DNA from: CAIVAT01 sp037133475 | GTDB taxonomy: Bacteria; Bacteroidota; Bacteroidia; Bacteroidales; FEN-979 | Reading direction: 5' to 3' | DNA: 64,000 nucleotides | NCBI GenBank assembly: GCA_037133475.1 | Contig: JBAXOB010000002.1 | Span: 62,001-126,000 of the forward strand | Shown here: positions 26,690-37,041 of the stretch, in pieces | Layout: the number at the start of each line of letters is the position of its first letter | How positions within the stretch are numbered: position 1 is the first letter of the stretch | Translations under genes and position numbers: made by a program | Notes under the pieces: model-generated | What the model saw: only the letters and a program-made list of their open reading frames with translations | Told to the model about the DNA's origin: nothing | Databases searched by the model: none

Positions 26690-27172
26690 TTAACTGTTTT
26701 GACGTGAAATTTCGAAAATCTCAAAGGTGATCTTTCCTGCGGGAACGGTAATTTCAACAGTCTCGCCGATCACTTTTCCCAGCAACCCTTTGGCGATGGG
26801 GGAACTCACTGAAAGTTTTCCTATTTTAATATTGGCTTCATTTTCGGGAACGAGGGTATAGGTTACCATGGTTCCATTGAGCGTATTCTTGAGTTTAACG
26901 GTAGAGAAAATCAAAACCTTACTGTTATCCAGTTTCCGCTCATCAATCAGCCTGGCGTTACTGAGAACCTCCTGTAACTTCGATATCTTCAGCTCAAGCA
27001 TCGACTGCGACTCCTTCGCAGCAGCATATTCGGCGTTTTCCGACAGATCACCCTTATCCCTTGCTTCGGCGATCTGCCTGGAAATGGAAGGACGTTCTAC
27101 GGTGGTTAGTTGATGTAATTCATCCCTCATTTTCTCCAAACCTTCAGGAGTATAGTATTTGATATCTGACAT
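26690..27172 (-). CDS. greA: Transcription elongation factor GreA
   Basis: A 160-residue GreA/GreB factor that rescues backtracked RNA polymerase by stimulating transcript cleavage. The N-terminal coiled coil carries the acidic tip (ARDKGDLSENAEYAAAKE), and the C-terminal FKBP-like domain includes SPIAKGLLGKVIGE. Length and sequence are ordinary for the family. The HIT gene follows after 2 bp. The terminator of the PorV-family gene lies about 30 bp upstream of its start, so it must have its own promoter in the short gap, although I see no clear -7 box there. Confidence 0.95.
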   Translation of the reverse strand: MSDIKYYTPEGLEKMRDELHQLTTVERPSISRQIAEARDKGDLSENAEYAAAKESQSMLELKISKLQEVLSNARLIDERKLDNSKVLIFSTVKLKNTLNGTMVTYTLVPENEANIKIGKLSVSSPIAKGLLGKVIGETVEITVPAGKITFEIFEISRQNS

Positions 27173-27202
27173 TTCAGGTCGGTTATTTGATGTTATAATA
27201 AG

Positions 27203-27232
27203 GCAAAAGACCCTTTAGAAGGGTCCTTTTGC
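27203..27232 (-). terminator. Rho-independent terminator of the receptor/PorV operon
   Basis: Stem of about 13 bp with one bulged base (GCAAAAG-ACCCTT with AAGGGTCCTTTTGC), loop of about 3 nt, T-rich on the minus strand. It lies 37 bp after the stop of the PorV-family gene. Confidence 0.75.
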
Positions 27233-27268
27233 AAAATAATACATATTTAAAAAACTATAACTGAGTAC

Positions 27269-28348
27269 TTAGAAGTTAAGTTTTATGCCTATGCTGTGGG
27301 TTCCCTGGAAGGGGTTGGTAGCTCTGTAGGAATAATCGATGGCAATGCCGCCCGATTCCTTTTCCTTGCTGAAAGGCACCGAAACGGTAAGACCAGCGCT
27401 GGGTCCCGTAAAAACGGTACCACGATTGGCCACACTGCTGTTAAAGATGCCATCCTGGTAAGTATAACCGGCTCTGAGCATCAGGTAACTTTTCAGGCCA
27501 TACTCAACACCGAGGGTAAACTGGTCCTTGGTGAATGAATTCGAAGTAAAGTTACCGGCTGCAGTGATACGGTGCATGTCGCCAATCAGGAAATCATAGG
27601 AGGCTCCGATTCTCAACGTGGCAGGCAGCTCATAGGTGGCCGAACGCTGATCCATGGTAAACTGGTCGTTTGAATTGTCGTGACCTGGGATCACGCTGCG
27701 CAGGGATAATCCATCTCCTGAAAAGCGCATCGGGGCCCCGATATTTTTCAAGGCAATACCAAACTTAACCTGTTCCTTTTCACCGGTAACATACTGGATA
27801 CCAGCATCAACAGCGATTGCAGTGGCGCTGACATCGGAAATCGATTCGTTGACCAGTTTTACGGCCAGACCTCCATAAATACTATTTGAGAACGCTTTGG
27901 CATAACCCAGGTTAATATTGATACAAGCCGGTTTGAAGGTTCCGAGGTTAGGTTCCGGCGAATTGACCGTGGTAATATCCACCTCTCCAAAATTCATCGA
28001 CATCACAGCTGCTGTAAGAACGCCTCCATGCTGACCTAATTTCTGGCTTAAACCGAATGCCATCACACTTACCCCCGAGCCTTTTAACCAGTCGGTATAT
28101 GAGAAGATGATGTCAGTTCCCTTGGTGAAACCTGTCCCGGCAATATTTGTATACAGAGCCTCCAAACCTTGTCCGCAGGAGGTACTTACCGAACCCCAGC
28201 CTGAGCTCCTGGCCCAGGGGTTGATCAATAATTCCGACGCTCCTGCCTGACCGGAACGGTCTTTGTTTCCGGCTGTCACCTTATCCATGGGAATAAGAAC
28301 CAACCCCATCAAGAATATTGCAACTAAGCAGCTATATATTTTTTTCAT
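27269..28348 (-). CDS. PorV/PorQ-family outer membrane protein
   Basis: A 359-residue outer-membrane barrel with a signal peptide (1-26, ending KVTAG). The start of the mature part (AGASELLINPWARSSGWGS) and repeated GxxLKNIG / LRIGASYDF strands are typical of the PorV/PorQ family, and the protein ends in a barrel-type aromatic strand (GIKLNF). PorV is the T9SS shuttle that takes substrates to the attachment complex; PorQ has a related role. Here the gene is last in an operon after a TonB-dependent receptor and a 1446-residue secreted protein, so it may be a dedicated partner of that protein and not the housekeeping PorV. Confidence 0.85.
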   Translation of the reverse strand: MKKIYSCLVAIFLMGLVLIPMDKVTAGNKDRSGQAGASELLINPWARSSGWGSVSTSCGQGLEALYTNIAGTGFTKGTDIIFSYTDWLKGSGVSVMAFGLSQKLGQHGGVLTAAVMSMNFGEVDITTVNSPEPNLGTFKPACININLGYAKAFSNSIYGGLAVKLVNESISDVSATAIAVDAGIQYVTGEKEQVKFGIALKNIGAPMRFSGDGLSLRSVIPGHDNSNDQFTMDQRSATYELPATLRIGASYDFLIGDMHRITAAGNFTSNSFTKDQFTLGVEYGLKSYLMLRAGYTYQDGIFNSSVANRGTVFTGPSAGLTVSVPFSKEKESGGIAIDYSYRATNPFQGTHSIGIKLNF

Positions 28349-28392
28349 AATCCTGGAATTTTTTGTTTTTATCCTTATTAAATCGTGTGCCC

Positions 28393-31300
28393 TTACAATG
28401 AGTTTAAGTCAACAGGTCTCAGAATACCGAACCATTTAATCGTGCGCTCGCCCAGACCATCAGCTTTGACATGGATCAGGTAAACTCCGCCGGCGATAGG
28501 AATACCGGCAAAATTCTTGAGATCCCAGTCGATTGATGTCTTGGCATCGGTATTCAACCCTGCGGTAGAGGAACGGGGTTGCGCGATCCCTGATTTGTCA
28601 ACAATGAACTGACGAATCATCACACCGCTGATATCAAAGATGGTGACAGTACATTTGTTAGGAAGGTTAACGATCTTGATACGGTTGTCAAGCTGGTTCC
28701 TTTCATAATCATCATAGGCATAATATGGATTGGGAACGACATTGATTTTAACCAGATCAGAAACAGCTACCTCATGTGAACTCGGGGCAGTAGAGATAGA
28801 ACTCGTATTGAATTCATATACAGGATAGTTACGGTTTAGCGTATCGTTAGTACTATCGGGCATTGCCGTGGAGTAATAGCGCTGATAAGGTTTGGAAATC
28901 CTGATCTTGGTAGTCACACTGTTACTTAACCAGGCTTTCTTTTCCATAGCCAGAGGAATATTCACATACAAGCAGGATGCATAGGCACGGTCTTTAAAGA
29001 TTGCATCATTATTGGGAATCTTCATGAGGTGAGACCTAAGGTAGGCACCGGCATCATATGCCGGGAAGTCAGGGGTATAAGGACCGACTTTCGTGAAGGT
29101 CTTATGTCCCATGATATAAACATAATGTTCCCCGCCAAATACCGGCAGCCCTGAGGCGTCATAGATCCGGGTCGAAGGATTCCATCTCATATCACGTCCG
29201 CTGTCGGCAACAAGCCATGAATTCTCACCAAACATAATGTTCAACCGTTCGCCTGTTTCAAGATTGTAGGCATACCCGGGGAACCAACCCATACCAGTCG
29301 AACTGATATAATTGGAATTTCTCAGGATATCAGAACTGGTGGTATCGGTATGTGCCTGGCCATAAGCATTGACGGAAGGTGCTGCCCTGAAATCAAATGG
29401 TTTTGCTCCGCCTTCTGAAAGTTCCTTTTTAGGACAAAGCTCAACAACCGGGCACCGTGTCCATTTCGACCTGTCGCTGGTAATCACGATATCCACACTG
29501 GCGAGGGCATCCATGTGATTCAGCAGTTTTGAATTAGCCGAAAATGCAGCACCGGTATATAATTCAGTAGAATTAACGGCGGCAAGGCAATAAGGCGCCC
29601 AGGTACCATTCTGGATTTTCTGGAAGTTCTTATTCGGGTCCCATGGTTGGCTGGTGCCCATTCTCCAGTCATAATACTTGGCATCAGAGCCCTTGTAGGT
29701 TCCAGAACGTATCCAGTTCAACGGGGAATCAGGAATGTCGTTGTCGGGAACACCACCCAGCCATTGTTTGGTGCTGTCGGCATATATCTGGGGTGAAGCA
29801 TACAACAAACCATTGCTCAACGTGACAGAACCACGTAAAGAGTCGCCTGCATTCGGAACCTGGTTGATGGTTAGAGCGATACCCAGGTCAATAAAGTTCT
29901 GCTCATAGGCATAAATGGTAGTGGTATCTGACCTGTAAACAACTCCTGTCTCCTTGTTGATCAGCGACCATTTCCCGAACTGAATTTTCTTGGTATTGGT
30001 GTATGGGTTGCCGGCGGTCACCGTAACCATCGAATCAAATTTAACTGTATATACCCCTTTGATAACGTTCAGCGGGTCGATTACCTTCACATTCAAAGGT
30101 CCTTTCGATTCAAGATAGGTAGGTTTATAGCAGATAGGATAATCAGCGTCGCCCAACTTGGTCTTTTTTAGCGTATCAATGGGCGGTTTTGACAGGATTT
30201 CCGCAATGGTTGCATCAGAGAAATCGAGAACCATACCACCGTTGCCCTGTCCCTGGATCCTGGTAATAACCGGTCCTTCTCCATATGCAGAGTTGGTCGA
30301 GGTACCCAGTGGAATGTGCGGGATGGCGGTATAAACCTTGATATTGCTGCGGCCTCTCAGGTAGGGCTTTTTCTGCCCGTTGATAGCCGTCGGGTCAGTT
30401 TGGTTGTAGACACTATACTGATTATAAGCATAAGCTACGGCAAGGTAATAATATTGTTTATGGTTGATCAGCCTGTCGTCGCCGGTGGCGAACATATCCT
30501 TGGTGAATACGAAAGAATGCTGAATCCCTGCATCCGCGCCATTGGTCATAACCTCGCCGACATTTCCGCCGATGGTCTGGTCAAAGGTCCAGTTTACCAG
30601 TTTTGAAATTCCGTTCTGTACGTCGCACTCGGCAACAATACGAACCTTGCTGGCATCGCTGATATCAGCAGCCGAAACGGTAGCGTCTTTCAACTGATAG
30701 ATCTGGTAACCTTCAAAATGGTATAAAGAGTCGTTACGCTGGTTGTGCGGTAACCCATCAGGATTTGGAATATTCGGGTCAAACTCCTGGTATTTTTCTC
30801 CAAAGTTATTACCGGCATCGTTGGTCTTGCGGTTGGAGATATAAACGATCAGGCTGTTTGACATTTCCTGGATGGTAAGGTCAGGAGCATTTGGTCCGTT
30901 CAACACGGCAAAGCAGTTGTCAAACAAACTTTGTGCCTTGTCATCGACCTGTGTCAGCAGGGCAACCGATTCTTCAGGGGTACCTGAAATTGAACGTGCC
31001 CAGGGGATACCGACCGTAATATAGTTACAGGCGCCGGGTAACAGGGTAAAGGGTCCGGCCGACTGCATAAACCGGCGGTCCTGCGGGTTGTTCTTGGCTG
31101 TGACCTCGGTCCATTCTTTCGGTGTGGGTGTCTGTCCGGCAGTACCCCAGTCGCAAACGTCGCTGGTTCCGGGGAACATGAAATCGCAGGGGGGGCCATC
31201 GCCGCCGGCGCCGAAGTGAGCGTTACCGCCGTAGGTCATTTTTGCGTTGTCTTTCCAGATACCTCTCAGGAAGAGGTAATATTCAGGAGCGTAAATAGGG

Positions 31301-32733
31301 TCGGTCATATAGGCAGGAACACCGGAATTGCTGTTGTTGTGATAAACGAACCGGCGCATACCGTAACGTTCGTTATCGATGATCCCGTCGCCAAAATTGA
31401 TCCCGTTGATAGCTTCAGAACGAACGATAAAGTTTCCCGAATCTTTGCCATTGGCGCCATAGAACATTTTGATAGAGGTGCCATTCAGTCCGACAATGTC
31501 GCAGCTTCCTTTGAAAGAGGGGCCATCGGCAGAACTGCCTTTAAAGGATGGATTGTCACATCCGTCGGGGTCCATATAAGGGCCCTGGAAGAAGTCGACA
31601 CCGATTGCAGGCGGGTGAGCACCATATGCATAGCTTTGACCGGTTCCGTCAATAGGCGTTCCATTGTAACAAAATCCAAGTCCGCGGTTAACGTCGCAAC
31701 CCACATAGTCATCATTGGCATATCCCAGGTCGGGGTCAACCCACTGGCTGAAATAGGTACCGGTAAGGGTGTAGGTTGAACGGTTGATCAACTCATAGGA
31801 GTAAAAAGTCATGTTATTTACCTCGTCATTCGTGGAAAAGGCAAAATACTGGGCCCTGATTTCCATACCGATGGGTTCACCGGTTGTTTCAGAATGGTAA
31901 TTTCCCTTATCGTTGTAAACGCTCCACAAGGTCTGGTCACCTTTCAATACCTGGTCAACAAGAATACCGAGGGTGTCGATATCTACCCCGTTTTTCTTTT
32001 CGCCATTCTTGATTTTCGCCCTGACAATGCGGGGGATGGAATCTTTCCTGTTTTTAGGACACAGGTGGTTATTCAGGTCATAATAGGGATAATCGCCATC
32101 TTTTGGATTATACTCACCATCGCCGTTTACATCCATAAACGGAGCGAGATAGTAAGCCTGGCCTTTTGATTTGTTTCCATGGGCGGGCCAGTCGGTAATT
32201 GATTTTGGAATGACATAGTTGGGATAATCTGCTTTATTGTCCCACCATGCCAGGAACTCCTGGACCTCAGCCCTTGTGATGGGGAAGAGTTTATCATAGT
32301 TGGCGCAGGTTTCAGCATCGATAGCTGCAGTACCGTCAACCGTAAGCGGTCCGGGCCAGTAATCATTCTTGGTGTGGGCATTCCCGCTGGCTCCCTGACC
32401 GTAACGGTAGGCTGCCAGTTTCAGGTTGTTATTGATATCGATACCCCCGATCCACAGGGAGAAGGAGAACATCGAAGTCTTTTTTGAACCCTTTGGAATT
32501 TCATATTCGGCGTTTTCAATAAACCATCCGTTACCGTATGAATAACATAAGGTTCTGACGTTATTGATATCCAGGTATTTATAACTGGATCCCGATGCAC
32601 AACCCGCAGCCGTTTCTTTGATCGTGCTGGAACTTTTATTTGCACCAAAATTGTGAACCTCTTCTGCGAAGATGGCGTTGGTAGCCACCAGGCAGATGAG
32701 CGCAATCACTAAAAAGCGAAGTATATTTTTCAT
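28393..32733 (-). CDS. Large secreted T9SS-type surface protein
   Basis: A 1446-residue exported protein. The frame opens at 32790, but MKNILRFLVIALICLVATNA is a clear signal peptide, so I start at 32733. The N-terminal quarter has the SLWIGGIDINNNLKLAAYRY and YWPGPLTVDG segments of a family of large, uncharacterised Bacteroidota secreted proteins. The last 90 residues (FDISGVMIRQFIVDKSG... WFGILRPVDLNSL) look like a T9SS sorting domain of divergent type. Cysteines are frequent. No enzyme domain is recognised. It lies between a TonB-dependent receptor gene (56 bp upstream) and a PorV-family gene (44 bp downstream). Confidence 0.8.
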   Translation of the reverse strand: MKNILRFLVIALICLVATNAIFAEEVHNFGANKSSSTIKETAAGCASGSSYKYLDINNVRTLCYSYGNGWFIENAEYEIPKGSKKTSMFSFSLWIGGIDINNNLKLAAYRYGQGASGNAHTKNDYWPGPLTVDGTAAIDAETCANYDKLFPITRAEVQEFLAWWDNKADYPNYVIPKSITDWPAHGNKSKGQAYYLAPFMDVNGDGEYNPKDGDYPYYDLNNHLCPKNRKDSIPRIVRAKIKNGEKKNGVDIDTLGILVDQVLKGDQTLWSVYNDKGNYHSETTGEPIGMEIRAQYFAFSTNDEVNNMTFYSYELINRSTYTLTGTYFSQWVDPDLGYANDDYVGCDVNRGLGFCYNGTPIDGTGQSYAYGAHPPAIGVDFFQGPYMDPDGCDNPSFKGSSADGPSFKGSCDIVGLNGTSIKMFYGANGKDSGNFIVRSEAINGINFGDGIIDNERYGMRRFVYHNNSNSGVPAYMTDPIYAPEYYLFLRGIWKDNAKMTYGGNAHFGAGGDGPPCDFMFPGTSDVCDWGTAGQTPTPKEWTEVTAKNNPQDRRFMQSAGPFTLLPGACNYITVGIPWARSISGTPEESVALLTQVDDKAQSLFDNCFAVLNGPNAPDLTIQEMSNSLIVYISNRKTNDAGNNFGEKYQEFDPNIPNPDGLPHNQRNDSLYHFEGYQIYQLKDATVSAADISDASKVRIVAECDVQNGISKLVNWTFDQTIGGNVGEVMTNGADAGIQHSFVFTKDMFATGDDRLINHKQYYYLAVAYAYNQYSVYNQTDPTAINGQKKPYLRGRSNIKVYTAIPHIPLGTSTNSAYGEGPVITRIQGQGNGGMVLDFSDATIAEILSKPPIDTLKKTKLGDADYPICYKPTYLESKGPLNVKVIDPLNVIKGVYTVKFDSMVTVTAGNPYTNTKKIQFGKWSLINKETGVVYRSDTTTIYAYEQNFIDLGIALTINQVPNAGDSLRGSVTLSNGLLYASPQIYADSTKQWLGGVPDNDIPDSPLNWIRSGTYKGSDAKYYDWRMGTSQPWDPNKNFQKIQNGTWAPYCLAAVNSTELYTGAAFSANSKLLNHMDALASVDIVITSDRSKWTRCPVVELCPKKELSEGGAKPFDFRAAPSVNAYGQAHTDTTSSDILRNSNYISSTGMGWFPGYAYNLETGERLNIMFGENSWLVADSGRDMRWNPSTRIYDASGLPVFGGEHYVYIMGHKTFTKVGPYTPDFPAYDAGAYLRSHLMKIPNNDAIFKDRAYASCLYVNIPLAMEKKAWLSNSVTTKIRISKPYQRYYSTAMPDSTNDTLNRNYPVYEFNTSSISTAPSSHEVAVSDLVKINVVPNPYYAYDDYERNQLDNRIKIVNLPNKCTVTIFDISGVMIRQFIVDKSGIAQPRSSTAGLNTDAKTSIDWDLKNFAGIPIAGGVYLIHVKADGLGERTIKWFGILRPVDLNSL

Positions 32734-32789
32734 ATTTGCATTATTTTTTAACATACCGGAAATTCTTTTCGTTACCTGGGTTAAACACA

Positions 32790-35700
32790 TCAGAAGTTAA
32801 ACATTAAGCCTAAACGAATGGTTCTTGGCGAACTATAGCGGTACGGGTTATTCATGTTGATCGAATAAAGGTCACGGTATGATTGCGGGCTGACCTGCTG
32901 GCTGATTGCATTCTGCCATTCAGGGGCGGACAGGTAACCATCATCATTTACTGTTCCCGTTCCAGGATATACATTTAACACATTCTTGGTATTTAAAAGG
33001 TTGGCAAACTCAACATAAACATTGAGGGTTCCCTCTTTTTTCTTGGAGAGCGGGAAGAAGAAATCCTTGTCAAACCGGGCACTGATCAGGAACTGCCATG
33101 GTAAACGGGCACCGTTCATGCTTCCCTGGATTGGACCCATTGCACCGAAAGGCAGAATGGAACTGGTTTTGGTATAGGGCGTTCCGGAACCTCCGTTAAG
33201 GGTAAAGTTGGCTCCAAGGTTCGAAAGAATCTGGATGGGCGCTTTTCCGCTCTTGGTACGGTTGATAACCGGTCCGTTGTAGTCTTTTCCACGACCCCAG
33301 CGATAGTCAAGACTGACGTTGAACTGGTGGCGTTGATCGAAATTCAGGGGATTCAGGGTACGGAGGTTCGGCTGGTCGGAACGGATGATAGCCTGGGCGG
33401 TATTGGCATCGGAGCCTGTACCGTCGGCAAACTGCAGGGTATAGCTGAATCTGACGCGTACATTTCCCGAACGGCGAAGATCGTAGGTAATCGTAAGCCC
33501 CTTAACCGTACCAAAGTCGATGTTGGTATAGGAGTAATAGGTCCTGGGGAAGGCACCGGTTAAACGGTACTGCTGGATCTGGTCACGCATTTCACGATAG
33601 AAAAGGGCAAGCTTCAGAGAAGATGAATTGTTAACCTTCTGCTGGAATCCAAGTTCATAATCGATCGTCTTTTCCGGTTTCAATGCCGGGTTGTTTACCT
33701 GGATGGAGGAACCGGTAACACCGATGTAATAATAGGTGATGGGGTCAATCTGCACTTCGGATGATGACGGACGCTGTGTTAAGATGTCATAGTGGGCATA
33801 GAACAAAGCATCGTCGGAAATCGGGAATGAAAAGGCGATACGGGGCATCCAGTTGGTCTGCGGTTCATATTGTTTGAACACGTTCGACTGCACAGTTTTA
33901 TTGGAGGGATCAACCAGGTAAGGCTGGATTCCCTGGCCGCGGTCGAGCAGACGCACAGGGTCGGTGATCGGACTGCCTTCGGCATTGTACCAGATGTTCC
34001 CTGAACGGTAACCTGTAATCGAGGTAGGATTGTTGGCATCATCAACATACACAACATAATCGTTGCCAATACCGCTCGGATGACTGATCTTCTGTCCGTT
34101 GAGCGAACCCACTTCGGCAACTGTCTTGGCCGGGTAAAACAGATAGGGATCTTTTAACACAGGCTGGTTTGCGTCGAAACGGTCAACACGAACACCGATG
34201 TTGAAGATAAGATCTTTAAAGGCGAATTTATCCTGGATATAACCGGCCATATAAATGGGCTGGTAAGCCCCGATGGTGCGGGTATAGTTGCCATTGGCAT
34301 CTCTGGCTGAGAAGAAGTCATCAAAGCTGGGGGAACCCGACAACCTTTTTCCGGTATAGTCATAACCGGCGTAGGTCACACTGGGGGCGCCATTGTTCAG
34401 CAATTCATCGGCGCTGAACATGTCCATGGTAAACATCTGGCCATTGGAGGTAACCGTCTTCAGTTTCATATCCTTGTCATAATAGTTGATCGAATTATTG
34501 GCAAAGTTGTATGAATAGAGGTCGATAAAATCGGTTCCGTCGACAGGCAGACCAAGTTTTTTACGCAGGCTTACATCGAAGTTGCGTTGTAATGTTTTGA
34601 CATAGTTACGCTGGTACTGGATCGTATCCATGAACACGCCATTGTGATTGACCAGGATGGGGTTTGCAAGGTTCAGATCCTGCAGCTGTGCATTTGTCAG
34701 ACCCTTCATGAGTTGCCAGAGCGTGGTTCCGACATTGGTATAACTGGCGCTTTTTCTTTGCTGGTACTGCAATCCGAGCTGGATTTCATGGTTGCCGAAG
34801 TCGGCGGCGAACGAGGCATTGACCGCAATCTGGTCGGTTTTGCTCTCGGCATAACCATTGGGTCTGTTACCGACACCGGTAAAGATTCCATAAGGGGATT
34901 CAGGTTCCATACCATTTAAAAGTCCTTTTCCGGACAGTATCTGGCCTGTGTTTTCATAGTGCCCTTTCTGCGTGTCAAACAGGTCAAAATACTGCTGCGT
35001 CCAGTTGGAGGATTCCGGGTTGATCGTCGAACCCTTGAAAACGACGATGGTGTCACGTGTCCCATTCTGCAGGTGGCCCCATTTTTTGGCAACGGAGTCA
35101 TAGGCGATGGTGGGCGTATAGGCACGAATGGTATGGGTAGCAAAACTGCCTACATAACCATATTGAAAAAAGTTGTCTTTATGCTGGGCATCTTCCGTTT
35201 TGGCAAAACTGCTGGTGTAGTCGGCACCAATGGAATAATAGATGTTCTTAACAAAACTCTTGCTGTCGGAGGCTGTCGGGAAGCGCTGGGTAAATCTTCC
35301 GTAAACACGCCAGGTATAACTGTTTGAGTGAGAATTGGCATTCCAGTTCATCAGTGAATTGGCGAAGGAGAAGTTACGGCTGTCGTTCCAGGTGAAGGTA
35401 CCGCCAAAGGAAAGGTTGATGGATGGGGTTACCCGGAAATCGAGTTTACCCGAAATATTGATGTTGGTACCTGCCGAGTTCAATGAGTATTTGGTTTTCT
35501 CCATCTGGTTGAGCGTCAGAAACTCAGTATTGTAAAATACGGCATTGTTCTGACCGTAAAGACGGAGCGGATGGGTTGACAGGCTTTTCAATACATCATC
35601 GGTCACTTTGTACTTGCTGAAGGCTGAAGGGGCTCCATCTTTCTGGTAGATAAGGTCACCGGCGAGGAAGAAACCCATGATCGGGGTTTTGGTTCCGTGA

Positions 35701-36503
35701 ACCGTATCTTTTCTGGAGACCAGCGGGCCTGTGAAATTCAGCCCAAGGCGGTTATAACCGAAAGCATCCAGGAACTGGGATGTCTGGAGGTCAATACCAC
35801 CCGAAAAATCCTTTGAAGGTCCTTTGGTGGTAACATTGATGATACCACCCGTAGCATCACCATAGGCAGCAGGAGTACCGCCAAGGATAACTTCGACCTG
35901 TTCGATAGCGCTCTGGGGCAGCGCATTACTCCCCGTTACACGCATACCGTCAATGTAATAAACCGTTCCTGAAGAACGCTGACCACGCATACTGGTGATA
36001 TTCCCGTTTGCATCGGTTGAAACGCCCCCTACGGTTGTGGCAACCGCGGAAGCAGATTTGTTGGCCATTTTTGAAATTTCCTCAGAAGTTACCGTTCCAC
36101 CCGAACTGGTCTGGTCTTTGGAAATCAAAGGCACCTTGTAGTCCACAACTTCAATTTCATTGAGGGTTGTGGTAGATGCCTCCAACTCCAGATTCTGGAA
36201 GGTGATCTTGTCAGGTGAAACATAAATACCCCTGGTCATAAAGGGTCTGTATCCGACGAAACTGGCCTTCAGGTCGATTTTTCCCGGCGGAATCGGTTTG
36301 ATGGTGAAGTTTCCATCAAAATCCGAGGTGGTTCCACCTACCTGAACACCACCGATTTCAACAACGACATTGGCAAAAGAAATCGGTTCCTTGGTCTGCT
36401 TGTCAATGATTTTTCCCTTAAGGGTTCCAGACCCGGTTTGTGAAAATACCAACAAGCTTGTTGCCAGTACAAATCCAATAGTAAATAGTAAATTTCTTAA
36501 CAT
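32790..36503 (-). CDS. TonB-dependent receptor with carboxypeptidase-regulatory-like domain
   Basis: A 1237-residue outer-membrane receptor. The signal peptide (about 1-21, ending VFSQ) is followed by a CarboxypepD_reg-like domain (GTLKGKIIDKQTKEPISFAN), a plug domain (IEQVEVILGGTPAAYGDATG) and a long barrel that ends in the aromatic strand RTIRLGLMFNF. A TTG at 36512 is the longest start; the ATG at 36503 fits the signal peptide better. No SusD-type lipoprotein gene is next to it; instead a secreted protein and a PorV-family gene follow. The ligand is not evident. Confidence 0.92.
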   Translation of the reverse strand: MLRNLLFTIGFVLATSLLVFSQTGSGTLKGKIIDKQTKEPISFANVVVEIGGVQVGGTTSDFDGNFTIKPIPPGKIDLKASFVGYRPFMTRGIYVSPDKITFQNLELEASTTTLNEIEVVDYKVPLISKDQTSSGGTVTSEEISKMANKSASAVATTVGGVSTDANGNITSMRGQRSSGTVYYIDGMRVTGSNALPQSAIEQVEVILGGTPAAYGDATGGIINVTTKGPSKDFSGGIDLQTSQFLDAFGYNRLGLNFTGPLVSRKDTVHGTKTPIMGFFLAGDLIYQKDGAPSAFSKYKVTDDVLKSLSTHPLRLYGQNNAVFYNTEFLTLNQMEKTKYSLNSAGTNINISGKLDFRVTPSINLSFGGTFTWNDSRNFSFANSLMNWNANSHSNSYTWRVYGRFTQRFPTASDSKSFVKNIYYSIGADYTSSFAKTEDAQHKDNFFQYGYVGSFATHTIRAYTPTIAYDSVAKKWGHLQNGTRDTIVVFKGSTINPESSNWTQQYFDLFDTQKGHYENTGQILSGKGLLNGMEPESPYGIFTGVGNRPNGYAESKTDQIAVNASFAADFGNHEIQLGLQYQQRKSASYTNVGTTLWQLMKGLTNAQLQDLNLANPILVNHNGVFMDTIQYQRNYVKTLQRNFDVSLRKKLGLPVDGTDFIDLYSYNFANNSINYYDKDMKLKTVTSNGQMFTMDMFSADELLNNGAPSVTYAGYDYTGKRLSGSPSFDDFFSARDANGNYTRTIGAYQPIYMAGYIQDKFAFKDLIFNIGVRVDRFDANQPVLKDPYLFYPAKTVAEVGSLNGQKISHPSGIGNDYVVYVDDANNPTSITGYRSGNIWYNAEGSPITDPVRLLDRGQGIQPYLVDPSNKTVQSNVFKQYEPQTNWMPRIAFSFPISDDALFYAHYDILTQRPSSSEVQIDPITYYYIGVTGSSIQVNNPALKPEKTIDYELGFQQKVNNSSSLKLALFYREMRDQIQQYRLTGAFPRTYYSYTNIDFGTVKGLTITYDLRRSGNVRVRFSYTLQFADGTGSDANTAQAIIRSDQPNLRTLNPLNFDQRHQFNVSLDYRWGRGKDYNGPVINRTKSGKAPIQILSNLGANFTLNGGSGTPYTKTSSILPFGAMGPIQGSMNGARLPWQFLISARFDKDFFFPLSKKKEGTLNVYVEFANLLNTKNVLNVYPGTGTVNDDGYLSAPEWQNAISQQVSPQSYRDLYSINMNNPYRYSSPRTIRLGLMFNF

Positions 36504-36696
36504 ACCATACAATTTTATGTTAGATTATAAATGCGCTAATAAAAGGCGGTAAATGTAATAATTATTTAAAATACAACCCCAAACAATTTAATTCGTTTAT
36601 CAAATATATAACCATTCTAAATTAGCCTGAACTCTATTATACAAACCGTTTTAATCAATCGGCAAAGTACAAAAAAGGATGGCCAAAAACGTAATT

Positions 36697-36957
36697 TCAC
36701 CGTTTTACCGGGATTGTTTTTTTGGATTCCTTTTTAGACCTTTTCATACTTTTTTTTGTCGATTTCGACTGATTGTCATTATGTCGTTTTACAGCTTTTT
36801 CATATTGCCTGATCGCCTCTTTTTGTTTTTTCTCCCTGTCCCTTTCAATTTTTCTCTGGTTAACCCGTGCCTCCTGAGGGGCAAACGAACATAACATGAG
36901 CAGGAATACCACAAAGCACAAATAAGGATATGCCCTTTTTCGGAAGGTAGGTTTCAT
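36697..36957 (-). CDS. Small basic exported protein, uncharacterised
   Basis: An 86-residue protein starting MKPTFRKRAYPY, with a hydrophobic signal segment (about residues 12-24) and then a very charged Lys/Arg/Gln-rich helical tail (REKKQKEAIRQYEKAVKRH, then SKKESKK). Similar tails, with an alternating KAVKRHNDNQSK pattern, occur in small hypothetical proteins of Bacteroidota as far as I recall. It lies between the divergent receptor operon and a lipoprotein gene. It could be a secreted nucleic-acid- or envelope-binding peptide; no function can be assigned. Confidence 0.55.
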   Translation of the reverse strand: MKPTFRKRAYPYLCFVVFLLMLCSFAPQEARVNQRKIERDREKKQKEAIRQYEKAVKRHNDNQSKSTKKSMKRSKKESKKTIPVKR

Positions 36958-37041
36958 GTATGGACCAAAATGGCTGCAATGATACACAAAATTTATATAA
37001 TAATTCCCGGTTGCAACCGTTAAAATTACGAATTTTGTATC

